Source of the DNA: Candidatus Saccharimonadota bacterium
GTDB taxonomy: Bacteria > Patescibacteriota > Saccharimonadia > Saccharimonadales > Saccharimonadaceae
DNA length: 36,279 nt
Assembly (NCBI GenBank): GCA_017536895.1
Contig: JAFWCN010000012.1
Location: 1-36,279, forward strand
Reading direction: 5' to 3'
Below are positions 13,658 to 20,900 of this stretch, piece by piece (position 1 is the first letter of the stretch; every line of letters begins with the position of its first letter). Both the position numbers and the translations under genes were made by a program. Under the pieces are notes generated by a model. It saw nothing but the letters and a program-made list of their open reading frames with translations. It was not told the DNA's origin and did no database searches.

Positions 13658-13734
13658 TGGTGGGGATATGTGGACTTGAACCACAGACCTCGTCATTATC
13701 AGTGACGCGCTCTAACCAGCTGAGCTATATCCCC
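13658..13734 (-). tRNA. tRNA-Ile (GAT anticodon)
   Basis: Minus strand, 77 nt. Acceptor GGGGATA pairs with TATCCCC, then A and an encoded CCA. The D arm is AGCTCAGCTGGTTAGAGC. The anticodon stem is CGTCA/TGACG with loop CTGATAA, anticodon GAT. The T arm contains GTTCAAGT. It lies four bases after tRNA-Ala and shares its promoter. Confidence 0.95.
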
Positions 13735-13738
13735 AATT

Positions 13739-13815
13739 TGGTGGAGTAACAGGGACTCTAACCCTGGACCTCCGCCTTGCAAAGGCGGCGCTCTAAACAG
13801 CTGAGCTATTACCCC
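13739..13815 (-). tRNA. tRNA-Ala (TGC anticodon)
   Basis: Minus strand, 77 nt with encoded CCA. Acceptor GGGGTAA pairs with TTACTCC and includes the G3-U70 wobble that identifies alanine tRNA. The anticodon stem is CCGCC/GGCGG with loop TTTGCAA. The T-loop region is GTTAGAGT where GTTCGAGT is usual, a small oddity. The pair Ala-Ile is what many rRNA operons carry between 16S and 23S; here it stands alone. Confidence 0.95.
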
Positions 13816-13823
13816 ATAAACAT

Positions 13824-13852
13824 ATTTTACCAAATAGATACTTTTTTGTAAA
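13824..13852 (-). promoter_or_regulatory. Promoter of the tRNA-Ala/tRNA-Ile transcript
   Basis: TTTACA at 13852-13847, 17-bp spacer, TAAAAT at 13829-13824. The expected start near 13817 is only about two bases before the mature tRNA-Ala 5' end. Confidence 0.75.
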
Positions 13853-13864
13853 GATAATCAACCT

Positions 13865-15097
13865 CTAAATCACAAAACTAGCGATTTCAGAATCTTTTAT
13901 GATGCAGCTCTTCTGTCTATCATCCACCTTAATAATCACCCCCTGTTCTTTAGACGACATATTAGCAATTATTACCTCATATCGAGCGCCTAATTTGCGC
14001 CCTACAGCGACGATGCTATCCGATTTACATTCTAAACGCACCACCTTGCTCCCAACGGGGAAAAGCTCTGTAAACTTCTTTAAAGCATCATAAATCGGGG
14101 TAAGGATAAAACTGTCGCCTTTCTCATTCAGGATAATTGGGCTCTTCAAGTAATTCTTGCAGTAACTCGGACCACCTTCTTGATTGAGCAACATATTCCA
14201 ATCAATAAATGCACTCGCCCCAGCATTAATATCGGCAAACAGCTCACGCAAATAATGCTTTGCATCGTTTTGCCAGCTGACCTCATCATAAGGGGAGAAT
14301 CCACAACTCATCTCTGAGCTTAGCATCAAAATATCTGGGTATTTTTGCCGTACTTTCCACATTTCATCAGGAAAGATTCCATCATACCAGTGGAAACACA
14401 ACCCAGCTATCTTCTTATTGCATCCATATTCTGTCACAAAGCTACCGCAAAATAGTTTATCAGCAACCTTGCTGAGTTTCGCCTTGTTATGATCCCATAG
14501 TAGAATTTGAGTGTCACAATCGTCTAGTTCATCTGTTAGATATTTATAGGCAAGCTTTCTTTGGGCTTTGAAAGAATAAACACAAGATTCCCAAATCTGC
14601 CTCGCTCTCGGCTCATTTTGTATAGTGACGTAAGCAATATCAATGCCACGTTTCCCGTAAGCCTCTATCCATAGCCGGATGTATTTGGCAAAATCGTCAA
14701 AACACCAAGGTTTTAAAAAATTATAATGATGTGCCTCTAACCCCAGTTTCATATACTCCGGTGGCGACCAAGGGCTAGCCACAAACTGCACAGTTTTTTT
14801 CTTCAAAACATCTTTCACCATCGGAATCACCCACTTCTCGTCGTGCTTAATTGAGAAATCAGATAAATCATTCTTCTTTGTATATTCATAAGGCTTCAAA
14901 CAAAAATCATTGCTTCCGATACTTAGTCTGCCCCAACGATAATCTAGTCCATTCTTACCGTAATATGCTTCGATCAGTTGACGTTTTTTCGTGGAGCTAA
15001 GCCCTGAATAATTGAATGCGGTCGCTTCCGTAATAGCACCGCCCAGTCCTTGCCAGGCACCTAACATCACATCACTAATTACAATCTCATTGTTCAT
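13865..15097 (-). CDS. Glycoside hydrolase family 30-like beta-glycosidase
   Basis: A 410-aa protein with the GH30 layout. It has GLGGAITEATAFNYSGLS near the start (the typical GFGGAfTEAtA), RLSIGSNDF (57-65), SPWSPPEYMK (108-117), the acid/base TIQNEP with Glu162, and the nucleophile LSSEMSCGF with Glu262, followed by a small beta domain at the C terminus. Related enzymes cleave beta-glucosyl, beta-1,6-glucan or glucosylceramide bonds. No signal peptide is present, so it should act in the cytoplasm on imported saccharides or leave by an unusual route. There is no Shine-Dalgarno. A TAGAAT eight bases before the ATG could drive a leaderless mRNA in addition to read-through from the gene 11 bp upstream. 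Confidence 0.82.
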   Translation of the reverse strand: MNNEIVISDVMLGAWQGLGGAITEATAFNYSGLSSTKKRQLIEAYYGKNGLDYRWGRLSIGSNDFCLKPYEYTKKNDLSDFSIKHDEKWVIPMVKDVLKKKTVQFVASPWSPPEYMKLGLEAHHYNFLKPWCFDDFAKYIRLWIEAYGKRGIDIAYVTIQNEPRARQIWESCVYSFKAQRKLAYKYLTDELDDCDTQILLWDHNKAKLSKVADKLFCGSFVTEYGCNKKIAGLCFHWYDGIFPDEMWKVRQKYPDILMLSSEMSCGFSPYDEVSWQNDAKHYLRELFADINAGASAFIDWNMLLNQEGGPSYCKNYLKSPIILNEKGDSFILTPIYDALKKFTELFPVGSKVVRLECKSDSIVAVGRKLGARYEVIIANMSSKEQGVIIKVDDRQKSCIIKDSEIASFVI

Positions 15098-15108
15098 ACT
15101 AGGAGATT

Positions 15109-16110
15109 CTAATTTTCAGAATTTAGCGGCTTTACTCTTGTTTTAGATTGGTCGGTAATACGGCTTTCAATTTTCCTCAACATAGACATGATATCATCGG
15201 AAATATAAGGGTAATTTTTCGTTTCAAATATCATCCATATCCCATTAAGCATTGCGTCACCCAATTTACTTGAGAAGAAAGGGTCAACAAATATGCTTTC
15301 TGTAGAAGTGGCTGATGAAGGGCGGACATCACAGATATCTTCTAAAGTTTTCTCCTGTTTTGCCAACGCCTCTTCTATTTTGTCTACTATAAAATCGGTC
15401 TCTTTTTCAGATAAAATAGTTTTCTTATAATTATAATCAAACTCTTCATCTGTGTTATCACAATAATAGTAAGCTGTTTTGTTAATTATTGTACCCATTG
15501 TTTTTTTCTCTTCTTCTGGGGTTTCATCTGAAAAATATCTTTCAATTATACCCGGTAAATTGCGACAAAATTTCAGGTATTGTCTATTAACGTTGCCATA
15601 TTTGTCATCATCCACAAACCTAAGCAATATATTAATATCAGCTAGCGACACTCCAAATTTTTCAACTTGACTGCCATATTTATCAGCTATCGTTCGCGGA
15701 TTCCAATCACCAACAAGGAGCTTCATTGTCTTGCTCTCGTCTTCATTTATGTCTACCAACTCTTGTAATAAATCTACACTATACTCTGGCATTTCGTGGT
15801 TCGCATTATATTCTAAAAGTTTATCTAGTCTCCATTTCTTATCATTAGCATAAGAATCAACTATAGAATGGCAACTATAAAAATCGATATTCTCATAATT
15901 ATTGAACTGATAGCGGTCACTAAGAAATCTTTCTCTAAGCTCCTTCGGAGTTTCATGTCCCAGTCCTTCTTTATTTTTTGGTGCATCGCCTCTATCTTCT
16001 GAGTCATTTTGTAGCATATGTTTTTCAAATGAAGGCATTTCCTCTAACAGGTCTACCCTCAAAGTATTCTCATTAGAATCATGAGCCTGGTATGTTTCGT
16101 CTTTTTCCAT
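15109..16110 (-). CDS. Hypothetical 333-aa acidic protein
   Basis: I do not recognise it. The first 65 residues are acidic and low in hydrophobic residues, probably disordered. The rest is helical, with recurring Asp/Glu-rich stretches (VDINEDESKTMKLLVGDW, DETPEEEKKTMGTIINKTA). There are no Cys pairs, membrane helices or catalytic motifs that I can name. TTGGAGAG seven bases before the ATG is the ribosome site. The -10 TATAAT at 16173-16168 leaves a leader of about 50 nt that contains AAGGTGGGCC. It is probably co-transcribed with the GH30-like gene 11 bp downstream. Confidence 0.75.
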   Translation of the reverse strand: MEKDETYQAHDSNENTLRVDLLEEMPSFEKHMLQNDSEDRGDAPKNKEGLGHETPKELRERFLSDRYQFNNYENIDFYSCHSIVDSYANDKKWRLDKLLEYNANHEMPEYSVDLLQELVDINEDESKTMKLLVGDWNPRTIADKYGSQVEKFGVSLADINILLRFVDDDKYGNVNRQYLKFCRNLPGIIERYFSDETPEEEKKTMGTIINKTAYYYCDNTDEEFDYNYKKTILSEKETDFIVDKIEEALAKQEKTLEDICDVRPSSATSTESIFVDPFFSSKLGDAMLNGIWMIFETKNYPYISDDIMSMLRKIESRITDQSKTRVKPLNSEN

Positions 16111-16167
16111 TTTTTTCTCTCCAAAGCGATGATTAAAATTGTCAATAGCCCAATAAGGCCCACCTTG

Positions 16168-16173
16168 ATTATA
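16168..16173 (-). promoter_or_regulatory. -10 element of the 333-aa gene
   Basis: TGATATAAT read on the minus strand, hexamer 16173-16168. The transcript leader begins close to AATCAAGGTGGGCC, a motif also seen in the RNA modules. Confidence 0.6.
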
Positions 16174-16237
16174 TCACAATACCCCGTTGTTTGAGTTCAT
16201 ATTTTTTACATTCTTCATATACACAGAATAATACTTC

Positions 16238-16323
16238 AAAAAAGAGAAAACCGCCCATTTGGACGGTTTTCTTAGGTCATACATGTATTTTAAGTAGCCT
16301 CGCAGTTTAATCTACTTAAAACT
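16238..16323 (-). ncRNA. Candidate small RNA, about 86 nt
   Basis: On the minus strand a promoter (16358-16330) is followed by a 10-bp perfect hairpin, arms at 16321-16312 and 16297-16288. About 16 nt later comes a terminator: GAAAACCGTCC, loop AAAT, GGGCGGTTTTC (16271-16246), then CTC and six T. No ORF with a ribosome site fits. The layout of promoter, one long stem and terminator is that of a trans-acting sRNA. It lies between the 333-aa gene and the KGG gene and reads toward the former. Confidence 0.65.
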
Positions 16324-16329
16324 ACCTCT

Positions 16330-16358
16330 ATTTTATATCACAAAATGCATATTGTCAA
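16330..16358 (-). promoter_or_regulatory. Promoter of the candidate small RNA
   Basis: TTGACA at 16358-16353, 17-bp spacer, TAAAAT at 16335-16330, both on the minus strand. Confidence 0.7.
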
Positions 16359-16447
16359 CACCTTTTTTCCACAAATTGTTCAAAAGTCCAAAAATATTTG
16401 TTCGGCTTTTTCAAAAATATTACAACATATTTTTAAGAAAAAGCATA

Positions 16448-16476
16448 TTGACAAAACTAAAGCGCTATGCTATAAT
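16448..16476 (+). promoter_or_regulatory. Strong promoter of the KGG gene
   Basis: TTGACA (16448-16453), 17-bp spacer, TATAAT (16471-16476) inside TATGCTATAAT. A 60-nt leader follows with GGGTGGTG and GGTGGGCAGATAGGAG; the last bases serve as the ribosome site. GGTGGGCAGA also occurs in RNA module 2. Confidence 0.85.
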
Positions 16477-16542
16477 CAAACTATTCACTCTATAAATGGG
16501 TGGTGTTAATTTTTAATTTGGTGGGCAGATAGGAGTTCTAGA

Positions 16543-16743
16543 ATGGCTGGAACTAAAGCTGGCGGCATGAAAGCTGCTGCTACTAATAAAGCTAAATACG
16601 GTAAAGAATTCTATGCCCGTATTGGTAAAAAAGGTGGCCAGAATGGTCACACCGGTGGTTTTGCTGCTAATCCTGCATTAGCACGTGTTGCTGGTGCTAA
16701 AGGCGGTCGTATTTCTCGCCGTGGCCCAGCGAAGAAGGCCTAA
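16543..16743 (+). CDS. KGG-repeat small basic protein
   Basis: A 66-aa protein rich in Gly, Ala and Lys with the stress-protein KGG signature: ARIGKKGGQNGHTGGFAANP (36-55) and AGAKGGRISRRG (51-62 region). Proteins of this type (YciG-like, general stress family) are small, basic and often abundant; DNA or RNA association is suspected but not settled. The gene has one of the strongest promoters in the window, a TAGGAG ribosome site, and codons such as GCT, GGT and CGT that fit high expression. Its stop overlaps the end of the convergent zinc-peptidase gene by 4 bp. Confidence 0.8.
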   Translation: MAGTKAGGMKAAATNKAKYGKEFYARIGKKGGQNGHTGGFAANPALARVAGAKGGRISRRGPAKKA

Positions 16744-17201
16744 AAACCTTCACATCTCGGGCAATGGTATTGCCCATCAGGGGTCTGAAATCGCGTTAGT
16801 CCGCAATCTGGACAACGCGATTTTTGATGCAACCAATCTCTGTAAGTATCTAATTGATCTTGTATTAAATCTTCATCTACGGGCACTTTATATCTCACCG
16901 CTAGTTTCCGAGCTTCTTCCCATGCTTGATTTTCCATTTTAAGCCGCCTTACGTCCATTTTAAAGCTCTTATGCTTACAAATCGCATGTCCGACCTCATG
17001 TAGCACTAAAAGTTGCGAGAACGGCTCTGGTGGCCCAATTACGATAGTTTTAGGTGGACGAAACTTGAATTTCGTCCCCAAAATAAACCTATAACCTGGA
17101 AAATCATCAATCAATCTGTCAAAAAAAGCAGCATGCTTCTTATCATAACCTTTTTCAACTGCCTTCTCTCGTGTAAAACCCCTATCAGAACGGGGAATCA
17201 C
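16740..17201 (-). CDS. HEXXH zinc metallopeptidase-like protein with C-terminal zinc ribbon
   Basis: A 153-aa protein. A helix carries LLVLHEVGHAICKH, the HEXXH zinc site, followed about 25 residues later by ENQAWEEARKLA, where Glu could be the third ligand as in ImmA/IrrE peptidases. The C terminus is a zinc ribbon, CPDCGL...YHCPRC. A TTG at 17234 would add 11 residues. I prefer the GTG at 17201, because AAAGGAG lies five bases before it and it overlaps the upstream TGA stop as GTGA, a classic coupled start. It may cut regulatory proteins, but target and activity are unknown. It is co-transcribed with the ROK gene. Confidence 0.75.
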   Translation of the reverse strand: MIPRSDRGFTREKAVEKGYDKKHAAFFDRLIDDFPGYRFILGTKFKFRPPKTIVIGPPEPFSQLLVLHEVGHAICKHKSFKMDVRRLKMENQAWEEARKLAVRYKVPVDEDLIQDQLDTYRDWLHQKSRCPDCGLTRFQTPDGQYHCPRCEGF

Positions 17202-17968
17202 TCTTGCTCCTTTTGCCGAGCATACAGATAACAACCATACACTACCGATTCATTCGGTCGCTTTGGTCTCCGGTATTTCACCCCTAAATCTGGCAAATAG
17301 TCTACATACAACTTAAAAATCTTTCCCATTGGACCACCGAGTACTATGCTGTCTGGTTTATATTGTTTAACTATATCAGGTAAGCCTAGCGCAATTCGCT
17401 TTGCCACATCCTCCATTGCATCTTTCTTACGTAAATCTGTTGCCCAATCCACATGGTAGTAATTTTCGATTGCGCTAGCCGCTGCAATATCCTCCCACTC
17501 TCTTATCCGGCCATCATACCAGTACTTCTTATGTCCCGGTTCAAATCGATCAGATTCGGGTGCAATCCTATTTCGATCAGATATTCCACCCCCGATACCA
17601 GTTGAAAAAGTTAAGAATACCGTTCTTCCAGGTAGACGAAAACCTTCGTAAAGGACCGCTAGGTTTGCGTCATTTTCAAACCAAATTGGGCAATCGAACA
17701 ACTCTTTTAATGGCGTAATCAGGTCGATATTATCCCACTTCCGGTTGCCAAATGAAACTGAATAATTTTTTTGTACAACTCCCGGAATCGCTACAACTAC
17801 CCCTGTAATTTTACGGTGGGTAAAGTCAGATAAATTGTTCGTCAGTTCATGAATGAAAGTTTTAGACCCTTGTGCAGTCTTGAATTTCCGACGTCGAAGT
17901 ATGCGTCCTCGCTTTGAAAAAAGCGCAATTAAAGTTTTTGTTCCTCCAATATCAATTGCGAGTATCAT
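17198..17968 (-). CDS. ROK-family sugar kinase/transcription factor-like protein
   Basis: A 256-aa protein with the ROK/ASKHA fold. The start MILAIDIGGTKT is the phosphate 1 motif, VVVAIPGVV the connecting strand, WFENDANLAVLYEGF holds the catalytic Asp region, and TFSTGIGGGI is the phosphate 2 loop. The zinc-binding CxCGxxGC motif is missing; GHKKYWYDGRIREWEDIA takes its place. It probably phosphorylates glucose, N-acetylmannosamine or a related hexose. A longer open frame runs on to 18454, but that part is antisense to rpsA. TATAAT at 17981-17976 seven bases before the ATG fixes the start at 17968. There is no DNA-binding N-terminal domain. Confidence 0.83.
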   Translation of the reverse strand: MILAIDIGGTKTLIALFSKRGRILRRRKFKTAQGSKTFIHELTNNLSDFTHRKITGVVVAIPGVVQKNYSVSFGNRKWDNIDLITPLKELFDCPIWFENDANLAVLYEGFRLPGRTVFLTFSTGIGGGISDRNRIAPESDRFEPGHKKYWYDGRIREWEDIAAASAIENYYHVDWATDLRKKDAMEDVAKRIALGLPDIVKQYKPDSIVLGGPMGKIFKLYVDYLPDLGVKYRRPKRPNESVVYGCYLYARQKEQE

Positions 17969-17975
17969 ACCCTTG

Positions 17976-18035
17976 ATTATATCATAAAAATTTGCTATAA
18001 TGATAGGAGTTTTTGGACCCCTTAAGGGGACCAAA
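17976..18035. promoter_or_regulatory. Divergent promoters of the ROK gene and rpsA, with the rpsA leader hairpin
   Basis: Minus TATAAT at 17981-17976 and plus TATAAT at 17996-18001 (TTTGCTATAAT). The rpsA mRNA starts near 18008 and at once forms a hairpin: TTTGG (18012-18016), CCCCTTAAGGGG with an A-A mismatch at the base, CCAAA (18031-18035). A hairpin next to the ribosome site of rpsA could serve S1 autoregulation. Confidence 0.65.
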
Positions 18036-18056
18036 GGGAAGGAAATAATATTAACT

Positions 18057-19124
18057 ATGGCAAAAGCCACTAAATTAACTATGGATGAGCTCCTAGAAAA
18101 AAACGAGGAGGCATTCAAAAAAGTCAATACAGGTGACACCGTCAAAGGTACGGTTCTCTCTGTTAAAAAACACGAAATACTAATCGATCTAGGCAACCAA
18201 GGCGTTGGCCTAGTTCCGCGCCGCGAAGCATCTTTCGCTAAAGGTCTTGAGGTCGGCGAAGAGGTTACTACCTCAGTTATCGATTCCGAGATGAAGGACG
18301 GATATGTTCTGTTGTCTCTCAGAAAAGCTGTCAAAGACAAGGGTTGGGACGAAATTAACGCAAAGCTCGAAAGTGGAGAAGTCGTTGAGGTCACCCCATC
18401 TGATGCTAATAGAGGTGGTTTACTCGTTGAGTACGAAGGTATTCGCGGTTTCATGCCAGTTTCACAATTATCTGCCGAGCATTATCCTCGTGTGGGGAGC
18501 TCTGATAAGGACGAAATCTTACAACGACTCAATTCGCTAGTCGGTAAACCAATGAAAGCGCGCATCCTTGATGCTAATAAGAAGGAAAACAAACTCATTT
18601 TCTCTGAGAAAGAAGCTATCAAAGATGGTCTCGCTGAGCGTTTTGCCGAGCTTAAGGTAGGTGATACTGTCAAGGGTGTAGTCACCGGTGTAGTTGATTT
18701 TGGCGTTTTCGTCAATGTTGATGGTATTGAGGGGTTAATCCACATCTCTGAGATTTCTTGGGAACGAGTCAACAATCCATCAGATTATGTCAAAGTAGGC
18801 GACACTATTGAGGCCAAGATTATCGCTATCGATAAGGAGCGCCTATCTCTCTCGATGAAACAACTCGTAGAGGATCCGTGGCTCTCCGAAGTAGAGAATC
18901 TCAAAAAAGGCTCCAAGGTCGAGGGTACTATCACTCGGATTACCCCATTTGGTGCTTTCGTTCAGATTAGTCCAGCGGTAGAAGCATTGGTACATGTTTC
19001 GGAGCTTGGTGAAGGCTCTGATGTTGATCCGGAGAAGATTTTCACCTTGAACGAACGCAAGAACTTCAAAGTTCTCGATATCGACAAAGAAGGACGCAAA
19101 ATCTCGCTCTCGATCACCAAATAA
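18057..19124 (+). CDS. rpsA: 30S ribosomal protein S1
   Basis: A 355-aa protein with four S1 (OB-fold) domains: GDTVKGTVLSVKKHEILIDL, then GEVVEVTPSDANRGGLLVEY, GDTVKGVVTGVVDFGVFVNV and GSKVEGTITRITPFGAFVQI, each beginning with the typical G-D/E/K-x-V-x-G turn. E. coli S1 has six; four is usual for reduced bacteria. It unfolds and docks mRNA on the 30S subunit. An upstream ATG at 18000 overlaps the -10 hexamer and cannot be used. MAKATKLTMDELLE at 18057, with AAGGGAAGGAAA upstream, is the start. Many neighbours are leaderless and would need S1 less. Confidence 0.9.
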   Translation: MAKATKLTMDELLEKNEEAFKKVNTGDTVKGTVLSVKKHEILIDLGNQGVGLVPRREASFAKGLEVGEEVTTSVIDSEMKDGYVLLSLRKAVKDKGWDEINAKLESGEVVEVTPSDANRGGLLVEYEGIRGFMPVSQLSAEHYPRVGSSDKDEILQRLNSLVGKPMKARILDANKKENKLIFSEKEAIKDGLAERFAELKVGDTVKGVVTGVVDFGVFVNVDGIEGLIHISEISWERVNNPSDYVKVGDTIEAKIIAIDKERLSLSMKQLVEDPWLSEVENLKKGSKVEGTITRITPFGAFVQISPAVEALVHVSELGEGSDVDPEKIFTLNERKNFKVLDIDKEGRKISLSITK

Positions 19125-19125
19125 G

Positions 19126-19151
19126 AAAATAGCCCCAAAAGGGCTATTTTT
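19126..19151 (+). terminator. rpsA terminator
   Basis: AAAATAGCCC, loop CAAAA, GGGCTATTTTT. The next promoter (TATAAT at 19156-19161) begins four bases later. Confidence 0.85.
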
Positions 19152-19178
19152 GTGATATAATTACCGTAAGGAGTTTTT

Positions 19179-20900
19179 GTGAAGAAAAATAAGAAAGAAT
19201 TAAAAGCCAGCCCTTGGCTGAAGCTTTATGAGGAGGAAGGTATTCCTGCCCACATTGATTATCCAGATTGTTCCATGGTGGACATGGTAATGCAGTCTGC
19301 CGAAAAATGGCCTGACAACACCGCTTATACTTACTACGGACACAAGGTTACTTATAAGAATTTCGTCAAAAAAATCGAAAAAACCGCTCGTGCCCTCAAA
19401 AACTACGGTGTCAAAGAAGGTGACAGGGTTACTATTTGCATGCCAAACACTCCAGAGGGAATCACTATGGTTTATGCCGTCAACATGGTCGGCGCCATTT
19501 GTAACATGGTCCATCCCCTATCTTCCGAAAAAGAATTGGAATACTACATAAGGGTAGCAGAATCTAAATATGTTCTCGTTATTGATGCTGTTTTCGACAA
19601 AATCTACAAATTGCGTGACGTTGCCGGCCTAGAGCGCATCATTGTAGTTCGTCCTAGCGATGGACTAGGTTTTCTCAAGAAAAAACTTTACAACACTCTT
19701 CACATCAAGAAAGTACGTCTTCCAGCCAACGACAGTCGCGTTGTTCTCTGGGAAGACTTTATTGCCAACTCTTATTTCTATCAGGGCAACTATCACGAAG
19801 AACGTAGTGGTAATGATCCAGCCGTCATCATGTATTCTGGCGGTACCACTGGTGCCCCTAAAGCCACAATGCTTTCCAATCTCAATATCAACGCCGAATC
19901 AATCTGCGACGCCACTATGATTCGTCAGATTGTCCCAGGCGCAAGTGTTCTCTCGATTTTACCTATCTTCCACTGTTTTGGGCTTGGTATCTGCATCCAT
20001 ACTCCACTCTGTAAAGGGATGAACTGTATCTTAATCCCAGCTTTCTCACACAAGCAATTTGCCGATATCATTCGAAAAAACGAGCCAAATTTCATCGTTG
20101 GTGTACCAACTTTGTTTGAGGCGCTAATAAATACTAAGCTAAGATATGATGACCTCAAATCTGTCACCGCGGTCATTTGCGGTGGTGACGCCCTCAATCA
20201 GACTCTACGCGACAAAGTCAACGACTTCCTAAAACACCACGGCTCCGAGGCCAAAATCCGTGTCGGCTATGGTCTTACCGAAGGCTCTGGCGCTGTTTGT
20301 CTATCCCCAGAACATACCTTCAAAGACGGCATTATTGGTGTACCATTTCCAGACACCGACTTTAAAATTGTCAAAAACGACACCTTTAAACAACTTCCTG
20401 CTGGCGAAGAAGGTGAAATTTGTATTTCTGGCCCACTTGTCATGATGGGATATCTCGGTGATGATGTCGAGACCGCCCAGACTTTGAGGCTTCACGACGA
20501 CGGTAAAATCTGGCTCCACACTGGCGATATTGGTTATGTCGGAGAGGACGGTTTAGTTTACTTCGCTCAGCGTCTGAAACGCATTATCATCTCAAGTGGC
20601 TATAACATCTATCCAACCCATCTTGAATCTATCATCAATTCGCACGAAGCCGTCCTTACTTCCACTGTCATTGGTATTGACCACCACTACAAGGGACAGG
20701 TCCCGAAGGCCTTCATCGTCTTAAAACCCGGCTACAAACCAGGCAAACGTTTGGAGCGGGAAATCAGGGAACTACTAGAGCGCAACGTTCCAATCTATGC
20801 ACTTCCTGCCGCCTATGAATTCCGTGATAAACTTCCTCAGACCAAAGTTGGCAAAGTTGCCTTCCGTGAACTAGAAAAAGAAGAGCAAAACAAGAAATAG
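19179..20900 (+). CDS. fadD: Long-chain acyl-CoA synthetase-like AMP-forming ligase
   Basis: A 573-aa member of the ANL superfamily, full length. It has the ATP motif MYSGGTTGAPKAT, the YGLTEGSG adenine motif, TGDIGY before the hinge, the hinge region RLKRIIISSGYNIYP, and the C-terminal catalytic lysine in LPQTKVGKVAFREL. It activates a carboxylic acid to acyl-AMP and then usually to acyl-CoA. Length and motifs fit fatty-acid CoA ligases, though substrate is not decided by sequence. The start is GTG at 19179 with TAAGGAG five bases before it, behind TATAAT at 19156-19161. In an organism expected to lack fatty acid synthesis this points to use of host lipids. It abuts the next, convergent gene with no gap. 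Confidence 0.86.
   Translation: MKKNKKELKASPWLKLYEEEGIPAHIDYPDCSMVDMVMQSAEKWPDNTAYTYYGHKVTYKNFVKKIEKTARALKNYGVKEGDRVTICMPNTPEGITMVYAVNMVGAICNMVHPLSSEKELEYYIRVAESKYVLVIDAVFDKIYKLRDVAGLERIIVVRPSDGLGFLKKKLYNTLHIKKVRLPANDSRVVLWEDFIANSYFYQGNYHEERSGNDPAVIMYSGGTTGAPKATMLSNLNINAESICDATMIRQIVPGASVLSILPIFHCFGLGICIHTPLCKGMNCILIPAFSHKQFADIIRKNEPNFIVGVPTLFEALINTKLRYDDLKSVTAVICGGDALNQTLRDKVNDFLKHHGSEAKIRVGYGLTEGSGAVCLSPEHTFKDGIIGVPFPDTDFKIVKNDTFKQLPAGEEGEICISGPLVMMGYLGDDVETAQTLRLHDDGKIWLHTGDIGYVGEDGLVYFAQRLKRIIISSGYNIYPTHLESIINSHEAVLTSTVIGIDHHYKGQVPKAFIVLKPGYKPGKRLEREIRELLERNVPIYALPAAYEFRDKLPQTKVGKVAFRELEKEEQNKK

Noticed and set aside
17202-17234. TTG start at 17234 for the zinc peptidase
   Set aside because: No ribosome site; GTG 17201 has AAAGGAG and the coupled GTGA overlap.
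18000-18056. rpsA start at ATG 18000
   Set aside because: This ATG overlaps the -10 hexamer (17996-18001) and so is not in the mRNA; residues before MAKATK do not resemble S1.
17969-18454. Upstream extension of the ROK gene by 162 codons
   Set aside because: It runs antisense through rpsA, is Ser/Pro-rich without domain features, and lies upstream of a TATAAT that fixes the leaderless start at 17968.
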